64,000 nucleotides of DNA from Leifsonia shinshuensis (GCF_013410375.1 NZ_JACCFL010000001.1:1240001-1304000); one strand, 5' to 3'. Positions 8,058 through 17,033 are shown, counted from the first letter of the stretch. Made by a program: numbers and translations. The notes: generated from the letters alone by a model not told the origin.

Positions 8058-9085
8058 CGGGCGACCTCAGACGCCTGAGTCGCGCGGCGAGCAGGCAAGC
8101 GATGTGCCACACTGCACACCACTTCGCCGCCGTCGAACGTGCCTACGACGTCGGCGCAACGCCACGACTCGTCCTGCTTCTCGATGAGCCGGTTCCTGCG
8201 CAGCCGGACAGTCAGGCCGGTTGTTCGCCCGGCCTCCGCATGAGGACTCGGGCGGCTGAGCGCAATTCGAGTCTTGCGCATCCACAATGTGTTGCTCTCG
8301 GCACGGTTCACGGAATCGAACCCGTAAAGCAGGACCTGGCCGAGTTGAAGAGTCGCGACGAAGAAGTCGACTGCGCAGAGCGCGTGGGGATAGGCAGCCT
8401 CAAGCCCGCTCAGGTCGGCGATGCGGCTCGGGGTGGGCTGGCTGAACGATAGCTGCGCGCTGACAGCCTCGTCCTCCGCGTCGAGCTGGATGTCCTCGAG
8501 TGAAACCCGTCGTCGTGCCCAGCGGTCGCCGTAAAGGCGTGAACCGGCGTCGCCGACGAGAGCCTCCTCGGTCGGTGCTTGGACTGAAGCGAGTCCGAGC
8601 TCGTGGGCATCGTGGGCCACCGTCAGAGTTGCTGTCATGGAGGCGACCGAGCAGCGCATGACTGAAGGCGAGCCGTTGCTTCCAGTCTGCAATGTGGCGC
8701 CGGATTCAAGATCGCTGAGATCTCCTTCGACTGGTTCGCCGCCTCCGGAGACGATAATCGATTCGACGTACGCGGTCGGAAGAATCTCCGGGGAATAGCG
8801 ACCGGCCAATATGGCTTCGGCCATTCTGCAGGCAAGGACGAGAACATCGGTGGTTCCCAAATGTGGGATCTGCTCCGTCTCGCCTTTGAGGGACCAGGAT
8901 CCGTGGATCGCTATGCCGGCGCGCGCCGTGAGGGTGGACTCAGAGACTCCGTGCGCCACCCGGACTCTCCGAAGCAGCGGGTTCGTGGACTTGTAGCCGT
9001 GACTGAAGAAGCGGCTGCGTCCGTCGCCCAGAAGATCGTCGATGGTTGCGTAACGCTGCGGAGCAGAGCGCGTGGTGAGTGGCAT
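8054..9085 (-). CDS. avrD: AvrD-family protein (syringolide-type biosynthesis)
   Basis: A 343-residue protein matching the AvrD family, known from Pseudomonas syringae, where AvrD directs syringolide production (proposed joining of a sugar with a beta-ketoacyl chain). Landmarks are LLGDGRSRFFSHGY (18-31), WSLKGETEQIPHLGTTD (64-80), GFDSVNRAESNTLWMRKTRI (255-274) and a C-terminal EVVCSVAHRLPAR. The protein looks internally duplicated: LLGDGRSRFFSHGY pairs with LVGDAGSRLYGDRW (176-189), and PHLGTTDVLVLACRMAEAIL with PHALCAVDFFVATLQLGQVL (233-252). The start ATG 9085 has AAGGA upstream. It leads the operon with KAS III, ACP and flavodoxin genes. The family call is from pattern recognition. Confidence 0.85.
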   Translation of the reverse strand: MPLTTRSAPQRYATIDDLLGDGRSRFFSHGYKSTNPLLRRVRVAHGVSESTLTARAGIAIHGSWSLKGETEQIPHLGTTDVLVLACRMAEAILAGRYSPEILPTAYVESIIVSGGGEPVEGDLSDLESGATLQTGSNGSPSVMRCSVASMTATLTVAHDAHELGLASVQAPTEEALVGDAGSRLYGDRWARRRVSLEDIQLDAEDEAVSAQLSFSQPTPSRIADLSGLEAAYPHALCAVDFFVATLQLGQVLLYGFDSVNRAESNTLWMRKTRIALSRPSPHAEAGRTTGLTVRLRRNRLIEKQDESWRCADVVGTFDGGEVVCSVAHRLPARRATQASEVAR

Positions 9086-9218
9086 GCGGGTCCTTGGATT
9101 GTCGTCGACTCGTATCCACAGGATCCTTGGTCGCGCGGCAAGCAACCAGTGTCCCTCGATGGTGGTGCTGCTAACACCAGGATCGTCTCGCAGGCGTGCA
9201 GCCTCACCGAGCCCTTCG

Positions 9219-9737
9219 CTACCGCGGCCGGTCGAATCGCGCCCCCAGCGGGTTCGACGGAAGGGCCGTGAGCACCAGCTGCACCACCCAGCCGAGCGGG
9301 ACGAACGAGATGAAGTACCACGGGCCGGCCAGGTTCGCGTCGTGCAGACGGCGCCAGATCAGGGCCAGGTGGGGCACCAGCGTCGCGAGGACCCAGACGA
9401 TCCACACGGCGAGCAGCACCCAGAACAGCGGTCCGACGATGCGCGGGGAGCCGGTCATCCGGAAGCTGCCGCTCAGCCGGCTGATCACGACCACGAACAG
9501 CCAGTAGGCGATGGCCAGCAGCACGTCGAACAGGAAGAACCACCAGTACTCGCCGCGGCTCGCCCGTCCGGTGAAGTCCGCGTACTTGGTGAAGAACCGG
9601 CGGATCGCGTCGCCCATGGTGGCACCGTAGAGCGGCGCCGACAACGGCACCGGCCCGGACGGCGGCACCGGCCCGGACGGCGGGACGGGCCCGGACGGCG
9701 GCGGCGGGGCGGACGGCGGCGGCGGCTCCATGGACAT
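9219..9737 (-). CDS. DUF805-family membrane protein
   Basis: A 172-residue protein with a proline-rich N-terminus of three PPSGPV-type repeats (about 14-32), then the DUF805 core FFTKYADFTGRASRGEYWWFFLF and WRRLHDANLAGPWYFISFVPLGWV. Four hydrophobic segments are visible. The start is ATG 9737 with GAGGGGGA upstream. GC returns to the high background from here on, so this is the first ordinary gene right of the island. The family has no proven function. Confidence 0.85.
   Translation of the reverse strand: MSMEPPPPSAPPPPSGPVPPSGPVPPSGPVPLSAPLYGATMGDAIRRFFTKYADFTGRASRGEYWWFFLFDVLLAIAYWLFVVVISRLSGSFRMTGSPRIVGPLFWVLLAVWIVWVLATLVPHLALIWRRLHDANLAGPWYFISFVPLGWVVQLVLTALPSNPLGARFDRPR
9645..9720. repeat. 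GC-rich tandem repeat coding the proline-rich N-terminus of the DUF805 protein
   Basis: A unit close to GGCACCGGCCCGGACGGC recurs about three times, then decays into GGCGGC-rich sequence. It encodes Pro-Pro-Ser-Gly-Pro-Val repeats and is a likely site of copy-number variation. Confidence 0.6.
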
Positions 9738-9932
9738 GGTGGTCCCCCTCTCGCGAGGCTACGAGTACAGGATGCGACGGGCGCCTCGTCCCGCACTACC
9801 CCGGTGTGTCCACGACATCCGCGGCGCCGAATCGCCGCGCAATCGAGCGCCCTGCCGTGTCGCGCGGCGTCCCCGGGTTAGAGTTTGCTCCTGGGGGGAC
9901 CGCCGCATCGAACGGATTCGAGGACCCCAGCC

Positions 9933-10514
9933 ATGCCACGTCAGGAGCGCGCCGAGCGCAGCCGTGCCAGCATCCTCGACGCGGCCGCGGACGAGTTCGA
10001 TCAGCACGGCTACGCCGGAGCCCGGCTGGAGCGGATCGTCGAGCGCACCGGCCTGACCAAGGGCGCGGTGTACTTCCACTTCCGGTCCAAGCTGGACCTG
10101 GCGAAGGCGCTAGTGGCGGAGAAGTACGGCAACTGGCCGGCGATCGTCTCCGACATCGACGCGAGCGGGCTCCGCGGCGTGGCGGCGGCCGCCGAGCTGA
10201 CCAGGCGGGTCGGCGCGGTGTTCGCCTCGGACGTCCGGGTGCGCGCGGCGATGGCGCTGTCGCAGACCGTGCTCCCGCCCGGCCCGGACGCCGACCCGTA
10301 CGACAACTGGGTGGGCGTGGTGGCCGGCTACCTGGCGCAGGAGGAGGGCGCCCTGCCGCAGGGCCTGGAACCGCGCGCGCTCGCCGTGGTCGCGGTCCAG
10401 GGCTTCTTCGGCGCCTACATGATCGCGGCGGAGCGCGGCCGGCTGGACGGGCTCCCCGCCGACATCGACCGGCTCTGGAGCGCCCTCGGCGCCGCGTTCG
10501 CGGCTGCGGCCTGA
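9933..10514 (+). CDS. TetR-family regulator, ScbR/ArpA (gamma-butyrolactone receptor)-like
   Basis: A 193-residue TetR protein. The recognition region LTKGAVYFHFRSKLDLAKAL (41-60) is close to the KGALYFHF-SK-LA pattern typical of ScbR/ArpA/CprB autoregulator receptors, and the N-terminus (PRQERAERSRASILDAAA) also fits. The ligand domain (residues 70-190) ends like that group (VVAVQGFFGAYMIAAERGRL). The start ATG 9933 has GAGGA upstream; a TTG at 9885 is possible. It lies about 0.85 kb from the avrD start, across the DUF805 gene, and may sense the product of that operon (inference). The ligand is unknown. Confidence 0.75.
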   Translation: MPRQERAERSRASILDAAADEFDQHGYAGARLERIVERTGLTKGAVYFHFRSKLDLAKALVAEKYGNWPAIVSDIDASGLRGVAAAAELTRRVGAVFASDVRVRAAMALSQTVLPPGPDADPYDNWVGVVAGYLAQEEGALPQGLEPRALAVVAVQGFFGAYMIAAERGRLDGLPADIDRLWSALGAAFAAAA

Positions 10515-10649
10515 GCGCCGCCCTCCGCACGCCACCCCACGCCCCCCCACACGCACGCCAGCGGCCGCATGTCGCACGTCGCCGGGCGGAGCGTGCGATA
10601 CGTTCTTCCGTGCGGACCGATCCGATTCCGCATCCTCGGGGGGAAACCA

Positions 10650-11114
10650 ATGAAGAAGATCTCTGTCGTCGCCGCTGCCTCGATCGCGCTCGTCGCGGCG
10701 CTCAGCGGGTGCTCCGCGTCGAACGCGCCGACCGTCACCGCCACGCCGACCGCGTCGGCCACCGCCACGGCGGCCGCGCAGACCCATGCGGAGGCGTGCG
10801 CCATCGTCATGAAGACGATGCGGGAGCTCGCGTCGAAGCAGGGCGAGGCGGCGTCGGCCATGTCCGATCCGTCGAAGGCGCAGGCGATCCTGGACGAGAT
10901 GTCCGCGTCGTTCGCGAGCATGGACTCGGGCGTGAACAACGCCGAGGTCAAGGTCAAGACCTCCGCCGCGGCCGCGGCCTTCTCGGACTACGCGGACTAC
11001 ATCAAGAAGATCCAGGCTGATCCGACCACGGTGAGCACGGACGTGCTCACCACCAAGCTCAAGGCGCTCTCGAGCGCGTCCACGGCGGTCGGAACGGAGT
11101 GCGCGGGCGCCTAG
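10650..11114 (+). CDS. Secreted lipoprotein, unknown function
   Basis: A 154-residue protein with a type II signal: MKKISVVAAASIALVAALSGC, lipobox LSGC with Cys21 as the lipidated residue. A Thr/Ala-rich linker (22-43) is followed by a helical domain (HAEACAIVMKTMRELASKQ) of no recognised family. The start ATG 10650 is preceded by GGGGGG. It is predicted to be anchored to the outer face of the cell membrane. Confidence 0.75.
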   Translation: MKKISVVAAASIALVAALSGCSASNAPTVTATPTASATATAAAQTHAEACAIVMKTMRELASKQGEAASAMSDPSKAQAILDEMSASFASMDSGVNNAEVKVKTSAAAAAFSDYADYIKKIQADPTTVSTDVLTTKLKALSSASTAVGTECAGA

Positions 11115-11122
11115 CCCTGTCC

Positions 11123-11144
11123 GGCCGGCCGCCGGCGGCCGGCC
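11123..11144. terminator. Perfect 22-bp GC palindrome between convergent genes
   Basis: GGCCGGCCGCC is followed directly by its reverse complement, between the lipoprotein and LysR stop codons. It probably ends transcription from both sides, although no T-run is present. Confidence 0.5.
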
Positions 11145-12017
11145 TCAGATCGCCGTGAGCTCCTCGCGCACGAAGCGCGCGAACTGCTCGGCGGCCGCCG
11201 ACTGCGAGCGGGTGCGGTTGCGGGCGAGCCCGATGACGCGCTGCGCCTCGTCCGCGAGCGGCACGGCGACGATCCCCGGCTCGGCGGGCGTGTCCGGGAT
11301 GAGGGCGACGCCGACGCCGTCGCGCACGAGCGCGCGCAGCGTGGACAGCTCGGTGACCTCGATCACCGGTGACAGCACCTCGCCGTGCGCCGCGAAGTAC
11401 GCGTCGGCGATCGTGCGCAGCCCTGAGCCCGGGCGCAGCGCGACGAGCTCCGCCTCGGTCAGGTCCGCGAACGACGCCTCGGCGCGGGTGGCGAGCGGGT
11501 GGCCGTCCGGGACGCCGAGGACCAGCCGCTCCGCGGTCAGCGGGACCCACTCGATGTCGGGGTCGCGCGGGTCGGGGCTGAGGAACGCCAGGTCGGCCGA
11601 GCCCTCGCGCAGCGCGTCCAGGACGGTGTCCGCGGTGCCGCCGCGCAGCGCGAAGCGGATGTCGGGGAACAGGCTGCGGTACTCGCTCACCACGCGCGGC
11701 AGCAGCCAGCTGCCGAACGACGACACGTAGGCGAGGGAGACGATCCCGGCCGCCGGGTCGCGGAGGGCGTCGATGCGGGCGCGGGCCGTCTCCAGCTCGG
11801 CCTCCGCCCGGGACGCGTGGGCCAGCAGGATCTCGCCGTACTGGTTCAGCTCCAGATGCCCGCGCCTGCGGTCGAACAGCTCGACCCCGGCGTCCGCCTC
11901 CAGCCGGGCCAGCGAGCGCGACAGGGTCGACTGCGAGACGCCGAGCGTCTCGGCGGCCAGCGCCAGATGGCCCTCCGCCGCCAGCGCCCGGAAGTGGGCG
12001 ATCTCGTCGATCCGCAT
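11145..12017 (-). CDS. LysR-family transcriptional regulator
   Basis: A LysR protein of 290 residues. The N-terminal HTH is IAHFRALAAEGHLALAAETLGVSQSTLSRSLARLEADAGVELFDR, followed by the substrate-binding domain (IVSLAYVSSFGSWLLPRVVSEY; LALVRDGVGVALIPD). I place the start at ATG 12017 by alignment with the family; ATG 12029 is possible. The divergent gene is the large extracellular nuclease, a possible target. The ligand is unknown. Confidence 0.85.
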   Translation of the reverse strand: MRIDEIAHFRALAAEGHLALAAETLGVSQSTLSRSLARLEADAGVELFDRRRGHLELNQYGEILLAHASRAEAELETARARIDALRDPAAGIVSLAYVSSFGSWLLPRVVSEYRSLFPDIRFALRGGTADTVLDALREGSADLAFLSPDPRDPDIEWVPLTAERLVLGVPDGHPLATRAEASFADLTEAELVALRPGSGLRTIADAYFAAHGEVLSPVIEVTELSTLRALVRDGVGVALIPDTPAEPGIVAVPLADEAQRVIGLARNRTRSQSAAAEQFARFVREELTAI

Positions 12018-12224
12018 GCACACCATCATGGCCCACCCGCGTCGCGCCCGCCGGATGGCGAAGACGCCGGCAGCCGTCTCCCCGCGAATGGGGCTGCTTA
12101 AATGAGCGGTCTACCCCCGGACGAGTTTTATGTACGTTCACTCACAAGACAGTGCGCGGTTCTCCGGGATCTCTAAGTTGACCGCGGGCTCGCACGAGTT
12201 CCCCCCTTCCGACCGAGGAGAGAA

Positions 12225-15200
12225 ATGTCACCCAGATTGCGCACCTTGTGGCGCGCCGCCACCGCCGTGGCTGTCGGAGCCGGCCTCGCCGCCGGCTCCC
12301 TCGCCGCGACGCCGGCCTTCGCCAGCACCGACGGCACCGGTGTCGTCATCAACGAGGCGTACCTCTCCGGCGGCAGCGCCGGCGCCGCCTATGCCAACAA
12401 GTTCGTCGAGCTCTACAACCCGGGCGACCAGCCCGTCGCCCTGACCGGCTGGAGCGTGCAGTACCGCTCCGGGACCAGCACCGGCGCGGCCAACGGCGTC
12501 GTCCCGCTGAGCGGCACGATCGCGGCCAAGGGCTACTACCTGGTCGCCGGCGCCTCCAACGGCACGACCGGCGCCGCCCTGCCGACCCCGGACGCCGCGA
12601 GCAACGGGCTGAACCCGTCCGGCACCTCCGGCACCCTCATCCTGGCCAAGTCGGCCACCGCGCTGACCCTGCCGACGGGCTCCGTCACGGGCAACCCGAA
12701 CGTCGTCGACCTCATCGGCTACGGCGCCTCCAACACCTTCGAAGGTTCGAAGACTGCGACCGCCCCGAGCGGCAACACGGATGTGAAGTCTCTCAACCGG
12801 ACGGCCTTCAAGGACACCGACGACAACGCCGCGGACATCTCGCTGAGCGCGACGATCACCCCGCAGAACACCGCGTCGGCCCCCGACCCCGGCAACCCGG
12901 GCGACGGCGGAGGCACCGACCCCGGCACGGGGACCGACCCCGGCCCGCCCGGCACGATCGCCATCTCCGACATCCAGGGCACCGGTGACACCAGCCCCAA
13001 GGCCGGCCAGACGGTCAGCACCGTCGGCGTCGTCACCGCCGCCTACCCGACCGGAGGCTTCAACGGCTTCTACCTGCAGACCCCGGGCACGGGCGGCGCG
13101 ATCGACCTCGCCACCCACACCGCCTCCGACGCGATCTTCGTCTTCGGCTCCTCCGCCGTCGCCGGTGTCGCCGTGGGCGACTACGTGAAGGTGACCGGCG
13201 CCGTCAGCGAGTACAACGGCCTCACCGAGCTCACCGCGACCAAGGTCGACACGCTCGACAAGAGCACCGTCACCGCTCCCACCCCCGCGCTCGTCGGCCT
13301 CCCGACCACCGACGCGCAGCGCGAGAGCCTCGAGGGCATGCTGATCGCCCCCCAGGGCGCCTTCACCGTCACCGATGTCTACTCGGCCAACCAGTACGGC
13401 GAGATCGGCCTCGCGGCCGGCGACAAGCCGCTCGTGCAGCCGACCGAGATCGCCCGTCCCGGCACCACGGCCTACGCCGCGGCCGTCGCCGACAACAAGG
13501 CCCGCTCCGTCACCCTCGACGACGGCGCCTCGACCAACTTCCTCAGCGCGGCGAACAAGTCCAAGCCGCTGCCGTACCTCTCGCTGACCAGCCCGGTCCG
13601 CGTCGGGGCGCCCGTCACGTTCACCAAGCCGGTCATCCTCGACTACCGGAACGACGCCTGGAAGTTCGAGCCCACCGCCGAGCTAACTCCGGCGAACGCG
13701 TCCGCCGTTCAGCCCGTCAGCTTCGGCAACACCCGCACCGCGGCCCCGGCCACCGTGGGCGGCGACCTCCGGCTCGCCACGTTCAACGTGCTGAACTATT
13801 TCCCGACCACCGGCGACCAGCTCACCGGCTGCACGTTCTACACCGACCGCGACGGCAACAAGATCACGGTCAACTCCGGCTGCGACGCCCGCGGCGCCGC
13901 CGACGCGACCAGCCTCAAGCGCCAGCAGGACAAGATCGTCGCCGCGATCAACGCCCTCACGGCCGACGTGGTCTCCCTGGAGGAGATCGAGAACTCGAAG
14001 CGCTTCGGCCTCGACCGCGACGACGCGCTGAAGACCTTGGTCTCCGCGCTCAACGCCGCGGCCGGCAGCGAGGTCTGGGCGTTCGTCCCATCCCCGGCGA
14101 CGGTCCCGGCGTCCGAGGACGTCATCCGCACCGCGTTCATCTACAAGAAGGCCGTCGCGGCCCCGGTCGGCGCGTCGAAGATCCTCGACGACGCAGCGTT
14201 CTCCAACGCCCGCCAGCCGCTCGCCCAGGCCTTCAGGAAGGTCGGCGCGCAGGACTCGTCGGCGTTCATCGCCATCGTGAACCACTTCAAGTCGAAGGGC
14301 TCCGGGAGCGGGGCCGACGCCGACCAGGGCGACGGGCAGGGCGCGTCCAACGCCTCCCGCGTCAAGCAGGCCAACGCCCTCGTCGCCTTCGCGAACGAGC
14401 GCAGGACCACGCTCGGCTCCGACAAGGTGCTGCTGATCGGCGACTTCAACGCGTACCTCAATGAGGACCCGATCAAGGTCCTGACCGACGCCGGCTACGT
14501 CGACCAGGTCAGCACCCGGACCGCGAAGGCGACCTACTCCTTCGGCGGCACGGTCGGCTCGCTCGACCACGTGCTCGCGTCGCCGGCTGCGAACGCCGCC
14601 ATCACCGGCGCGGACGTCTGGAACATCAACTCCGTCGAGTCGGTGGCCCTGGAGTACAGCCGCTACAACTACAACGTCACCAACTTTTACGAGGCGGGCC
14701 CGTACCGCTCCAGCGACCATGACCCGATCGTCGTGGGCCTGGCGGTGAAGGCGGCCCCGGTGACGCTCAACCTGCTGAACATCAACGACTTCCACGGTCG
14801 GATCGACAGCAACACCGTCAAGTTCGCCGGCACCGTCGAGAAGCTGCGCGCGGAGGGCGGCGAGGGCAACACCCTCTTCCTCTCCGACGGCGACAACATC
14901 GGCGCCTCCCTGTTCGCCTCGGCCTCGGCCGGCGACGTCCCCACCCTCGACGTTCTGAACGCGCTCGACCTGAAGACGAGCGCCGTGGGCAACCACGAGT
15001 TCGACAAGGGCTTCGCCGACCTCACCGGCCGCGTGAAGGACGCCGCGAAGTTCGGCTACCTCGGTGCGAACGTCTACCAGAAGGGCACGAAGACCCCGGC
15101 GCTGCCGGAGTACGCCACCTTCACGGTGAACGGGCTGAAGGTCGCCGTCATCGGCGCCGTCACGCAGGAGACCCCGACCCTGGTCTCGCCCGGCGGCGTC

Positions 15201-17018
15201 TCGACGCTCGACTTCGGCGACCCGGTGGAGGCGGTTAACCGCGTCGCAGCGCAGCTCACCGACGGCGACCCGGCCAACGGCGAGGCCGACGTGATCGTGG
15301 CCGAGTACCACGAGGGCGCCGGCTTCGGCACGCCGGACGGCGCCACGCTCGACCAGGAGGTCGCGGCAGGCGGCGCGTTCGCCGACATCGTCACCAAGAC
15401 GAGCGCGAAGGTCTCGGCGATCTTCACCGGCCACACGCACAAGGAGTACAGCTGGGACGGCCCCGTCCCGGGTGTCGCGGGCGCGACCCGTCCGATCGTG
15501 CAGACCGGCAGCTACGGCGAGAACATCGGCCAGGTCAAGCTCACCGTCGACCCCGACAGCCGCGCGGTGACCTCGTACACCGCTCGCAACGTCAAGCGCA
15601 CCACGGACGCCGACGCGAGCCTGGTCTCCGCCTACCCGCGGGTGGCGAAGGTGAAGACGATCGTCGACAAGGCGCTCGCCGACGCGGCCGTCATCGGCAA
15701 CCAGAAGATCGGCTCGGTCACCTCCGACATCACCACGGCGTACATCAACGGCGCCCGCGACGACCGGATGAGCGAGTCCACCCTGGGCAACCTCGTCGCC
15801 GACTCGCTGCTGTCGACCCTCTCGCCCGCCCAGTCGGGCGGCGCCGAGATCGGCGTGGTGAACCCGGGCGGCCTCCGCGCCGAGCTGCTCTACGGCACGG
15901 ACGGATCGGTCAGCTACGCGCAGGCGAACGCCGTGCTGCCGTTCGTGAACAACCTGTGGACGACCTCCCTCACCGGAGCGCAGTTCAAGCAGGCGCTCGA
16001 GCAGCAGTGGCAGCGGAACGCCGACGGCACCGTGCCGAGCCGGCCGTTCCTCAACCTGGGGCTGTCGAAGAACGTCAGCTACACGTACGACGCCACCCGG
16101 CCCGAGGGCGACCGCATCACGAGCATCATCGTGAACGGCACGCCGATCGACCCGGCGAAGTCGTACCGGATCGGCACGTTCTCGTTCCTCGCGCAGGGCG
16201 GCGACAACTTCCGGGCGTTCGCGGCTGGAACCGACACACGCGACTCGGGTCTCATCGACCGGGACGCCTGGATCGGCTACATCTCCGCGCACAGCCCGCT
16301 GTCGCCGAGCTTCGCCCGCCGCGGCGTGTCCGTCACGGACGTCCCGACGGCGACCCTGAAGCGCGGCCAGCAGGTGAGCTTCGGGGTGCAGAAGCTGAAC
16401 CTGACCAGCCTGGGCAGCCCGGCCAACACCTCGCTCGAGCTGAGCTGGGGCGGCTCGGCGGTCATCGGCAGCGTGCCGGTGGACGCCGCGGGCAACGCGA
16501 CCGTGGGCTTCACCGTCCCGGCCTCGGCCGCAGGCGCGAGCACCCTGGTGCTCACCGCCAAGGAGTCCGGCACGACCGTGCGCATCCCGCTCACGGTGGA
16601 GGCCGCTCCGACCGACGGCAAGCCCACGACCGACCCGAAGGCGGCGGCCGAGTCCGCGCTCACCAAGGCCCTGAACGGCAAGATCTCGTTCAAGGACAAG
16701 GCCTACCACGCGGGCGACCCGATCGACGTCTCGGTCGGCAAGGCGCGCGCGGGCCAGTGGGTCTCGGTGTGGGTGTACTCGCAGCCCCAGGCCGTCGGCG
16801 CCGGCTGGATCCAGGTGCCCGCTGACGGCGTGCTGCACCTCACCCTGCCGAAGCCGCTCGCCAAGGGCGACCACAAGCTGTCCGTGCAGGACAGCAAGAA
16901 CTCGGTGATCGGCTGGGACGACCTCAAGGTCGCCAACGGCAACGCGGTCGGCCACTGGGTGTGGACGCTGATCTGGAACTGGCTCACCGGCTGGCTCTGG
17001 GGCTGGCAGCAGCAGTAG
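12225..17018 (+). CDS. Large secreted nuclease/5'-nucleotidase fusion (ExeM/NucH-type plus UshA-type)
   Basis: A 1597-residue secreted protein with a signal peptide to about residue 33 (ending ATPAFA). Domains in order: lamin-tail domain (about 38-210), a Gly/Pro/Asp linker, an OB-like region (about 245-340), an endonuclease/exonuclease/phosphatase domain (about 510-840; LATFNVLNYF, SLEEIEN, IGDFNAYL, SSDHDPI), a metallophosphoesterase (about 845-1100; NDFHGR, GNHEFD, TGHTH), a 5'-nucleotidase C-terminal domain (about 1155-1360) and two Ig-like regions. It probably degrades extracellular DNA and then dephosphorylates nucleotides. There is no sortase motif; the protein ends in an unusual Trp-rich tail. 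GAGGAGA precedes the ATG. A strong terminator follows. Confidence 0.9.
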   Translation: MSPRLRTLWRAATAVAVGAGLAAGSLAATPAFASTDGTGVVINEAYLSGGSAGAAYANKFVELYNPGDQPVALTGWSVQYRSGTSTGAANGVVPLSGTIAAKGYYLVAGASNGTTGAALPTPDAASNGLNPSGTSGTLILAKSATALTLPTGSVTGNPNVVDLIGYGASNTFEGSKTATAPSGNTDVKSLNRTAFKDTDDNAADISLSATITPQNTASAPDPGNPGDGGGTDPGTGTDPGPPGTIAISDIQGTGDTSPKAGQTVSTVGVVTAAYPTGGFNGFYLQTPGTGGAIDLATHTASDAIFVFGSSAVAGVAVGDYVKVTGAVSEYNGLTELTATKVDTLDKSTVTAPTPALVGLPTTDAQRESLEGMLIAPQGAFTVTDVYSANQYGEIGLAAGDKPLVQPTEIARPGTTAYAAAVADNKARSVTLDDGASTNFLSAANKSKPLPYLSLTSPVRVGAPVTFTKPVILDYRNDAWKFEPTAELTPANASAVQPVSFGNTRTAAPATVGGDLRLATFNVLNYFPTTGDQLTGCTFYTDRDGNKITVNSGCDARGAADATSLKRQQDKIVAAINALTADVVSLEEIENSKRFGLDRDDALKTLVSALNAAAGSEVWAFVPSPATVPASEDVIRTAFIYKKAVAAPVGASKILDDAAFSNARQPLAQAFRKVGAQDSSAFIAIVNHFKSKGSGSGADADQGDGQGASNASRVKQANALVAFANERRTTLGSDKVLLIGDFNAYLNEDPIKVLTDAGYVDQVSTRTAKATYSFGGTVGSLDHVLASPAANAAITGADVWNINSVESVALEYSRYNYNVTNFYEAGPYRSSDHDPIVVGLAVKAAPVTLNLLNINDFHGRIDSNTVKFAGTVEKLRAEGGEGNTLFLSDGDNIGASLFASASAGDVPTLDVLNALDLKTSAVGNHEFDKGFADLTGRVKDAAKFGYLGANVYQKGTKTPALPEYATFTVNGLKVAVIGAVTQETPTLVSPGGVSTLDFGDPVEAVNRVAAQLTDGDPANGEADVIVAEYHEGAGFGTPDGATLDQEVAAGGAFADIVTKTSAKVSAIFTGHTHKEYSWDGPVPGVAGATRPIVQTGSYGENIGQVKLTVDPDSRAVTSYTARNVKRTTDADASLVSAYPRVAKVKTIVDKALADAAVIGNQKIGSVTSDITTAYINGARDDRMSESTLGNLVADSLLSTLSPAQSGGAEIGVVNPGGLRAELLYGTDGSVSYAQANAVLPFVNNLWTTSLTGAQFKQALEQQWQRNADGTVPSRPFLNLGLSKNVSYTYDATRPEGDRITSIIVNGTPIDPAKSYRIGTFSFLAQGGDNFRAFAAGTDTRDSGLIDRDAWIGYISAHSPLSPSFARRGVSVTDVPTATLKRGQQVSFGVQKLNLTSLGSPANTSLELSWGGSAVIGSVPVDAAGNATVGFTVPASAAGASTLVLTAKESGTTVRIPLTVEAAPTDGKPTTDPKAAAESALTKALNGKISFKDKAYHAGDPIDVSVGKARAGQWVSVWVYSQPQAVGAGWIQVPADGVLHLTLPKPLAKGDHKLSVQDSKNSVIGWDDLKVANGNAVGHWVWTLIWNWLTGWLWGWQQQ

Positions 17019-17033
17019 TCCCTGATTGACGAC

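Noticed and set aside
1242..9218. Integrase, insertion sequence or att repeats bounding the lower-GC island
   Set aside because: No transposase or recombinase gene and no convincing direct repeats were found at either edge.
12100..12224. PHO-box-like GTTCAC before the nuclease/nucleotidase gene
   Set aside because: Only a single partial unit is present; phosphate control is plausible biologically but not supported by a direct repeat.
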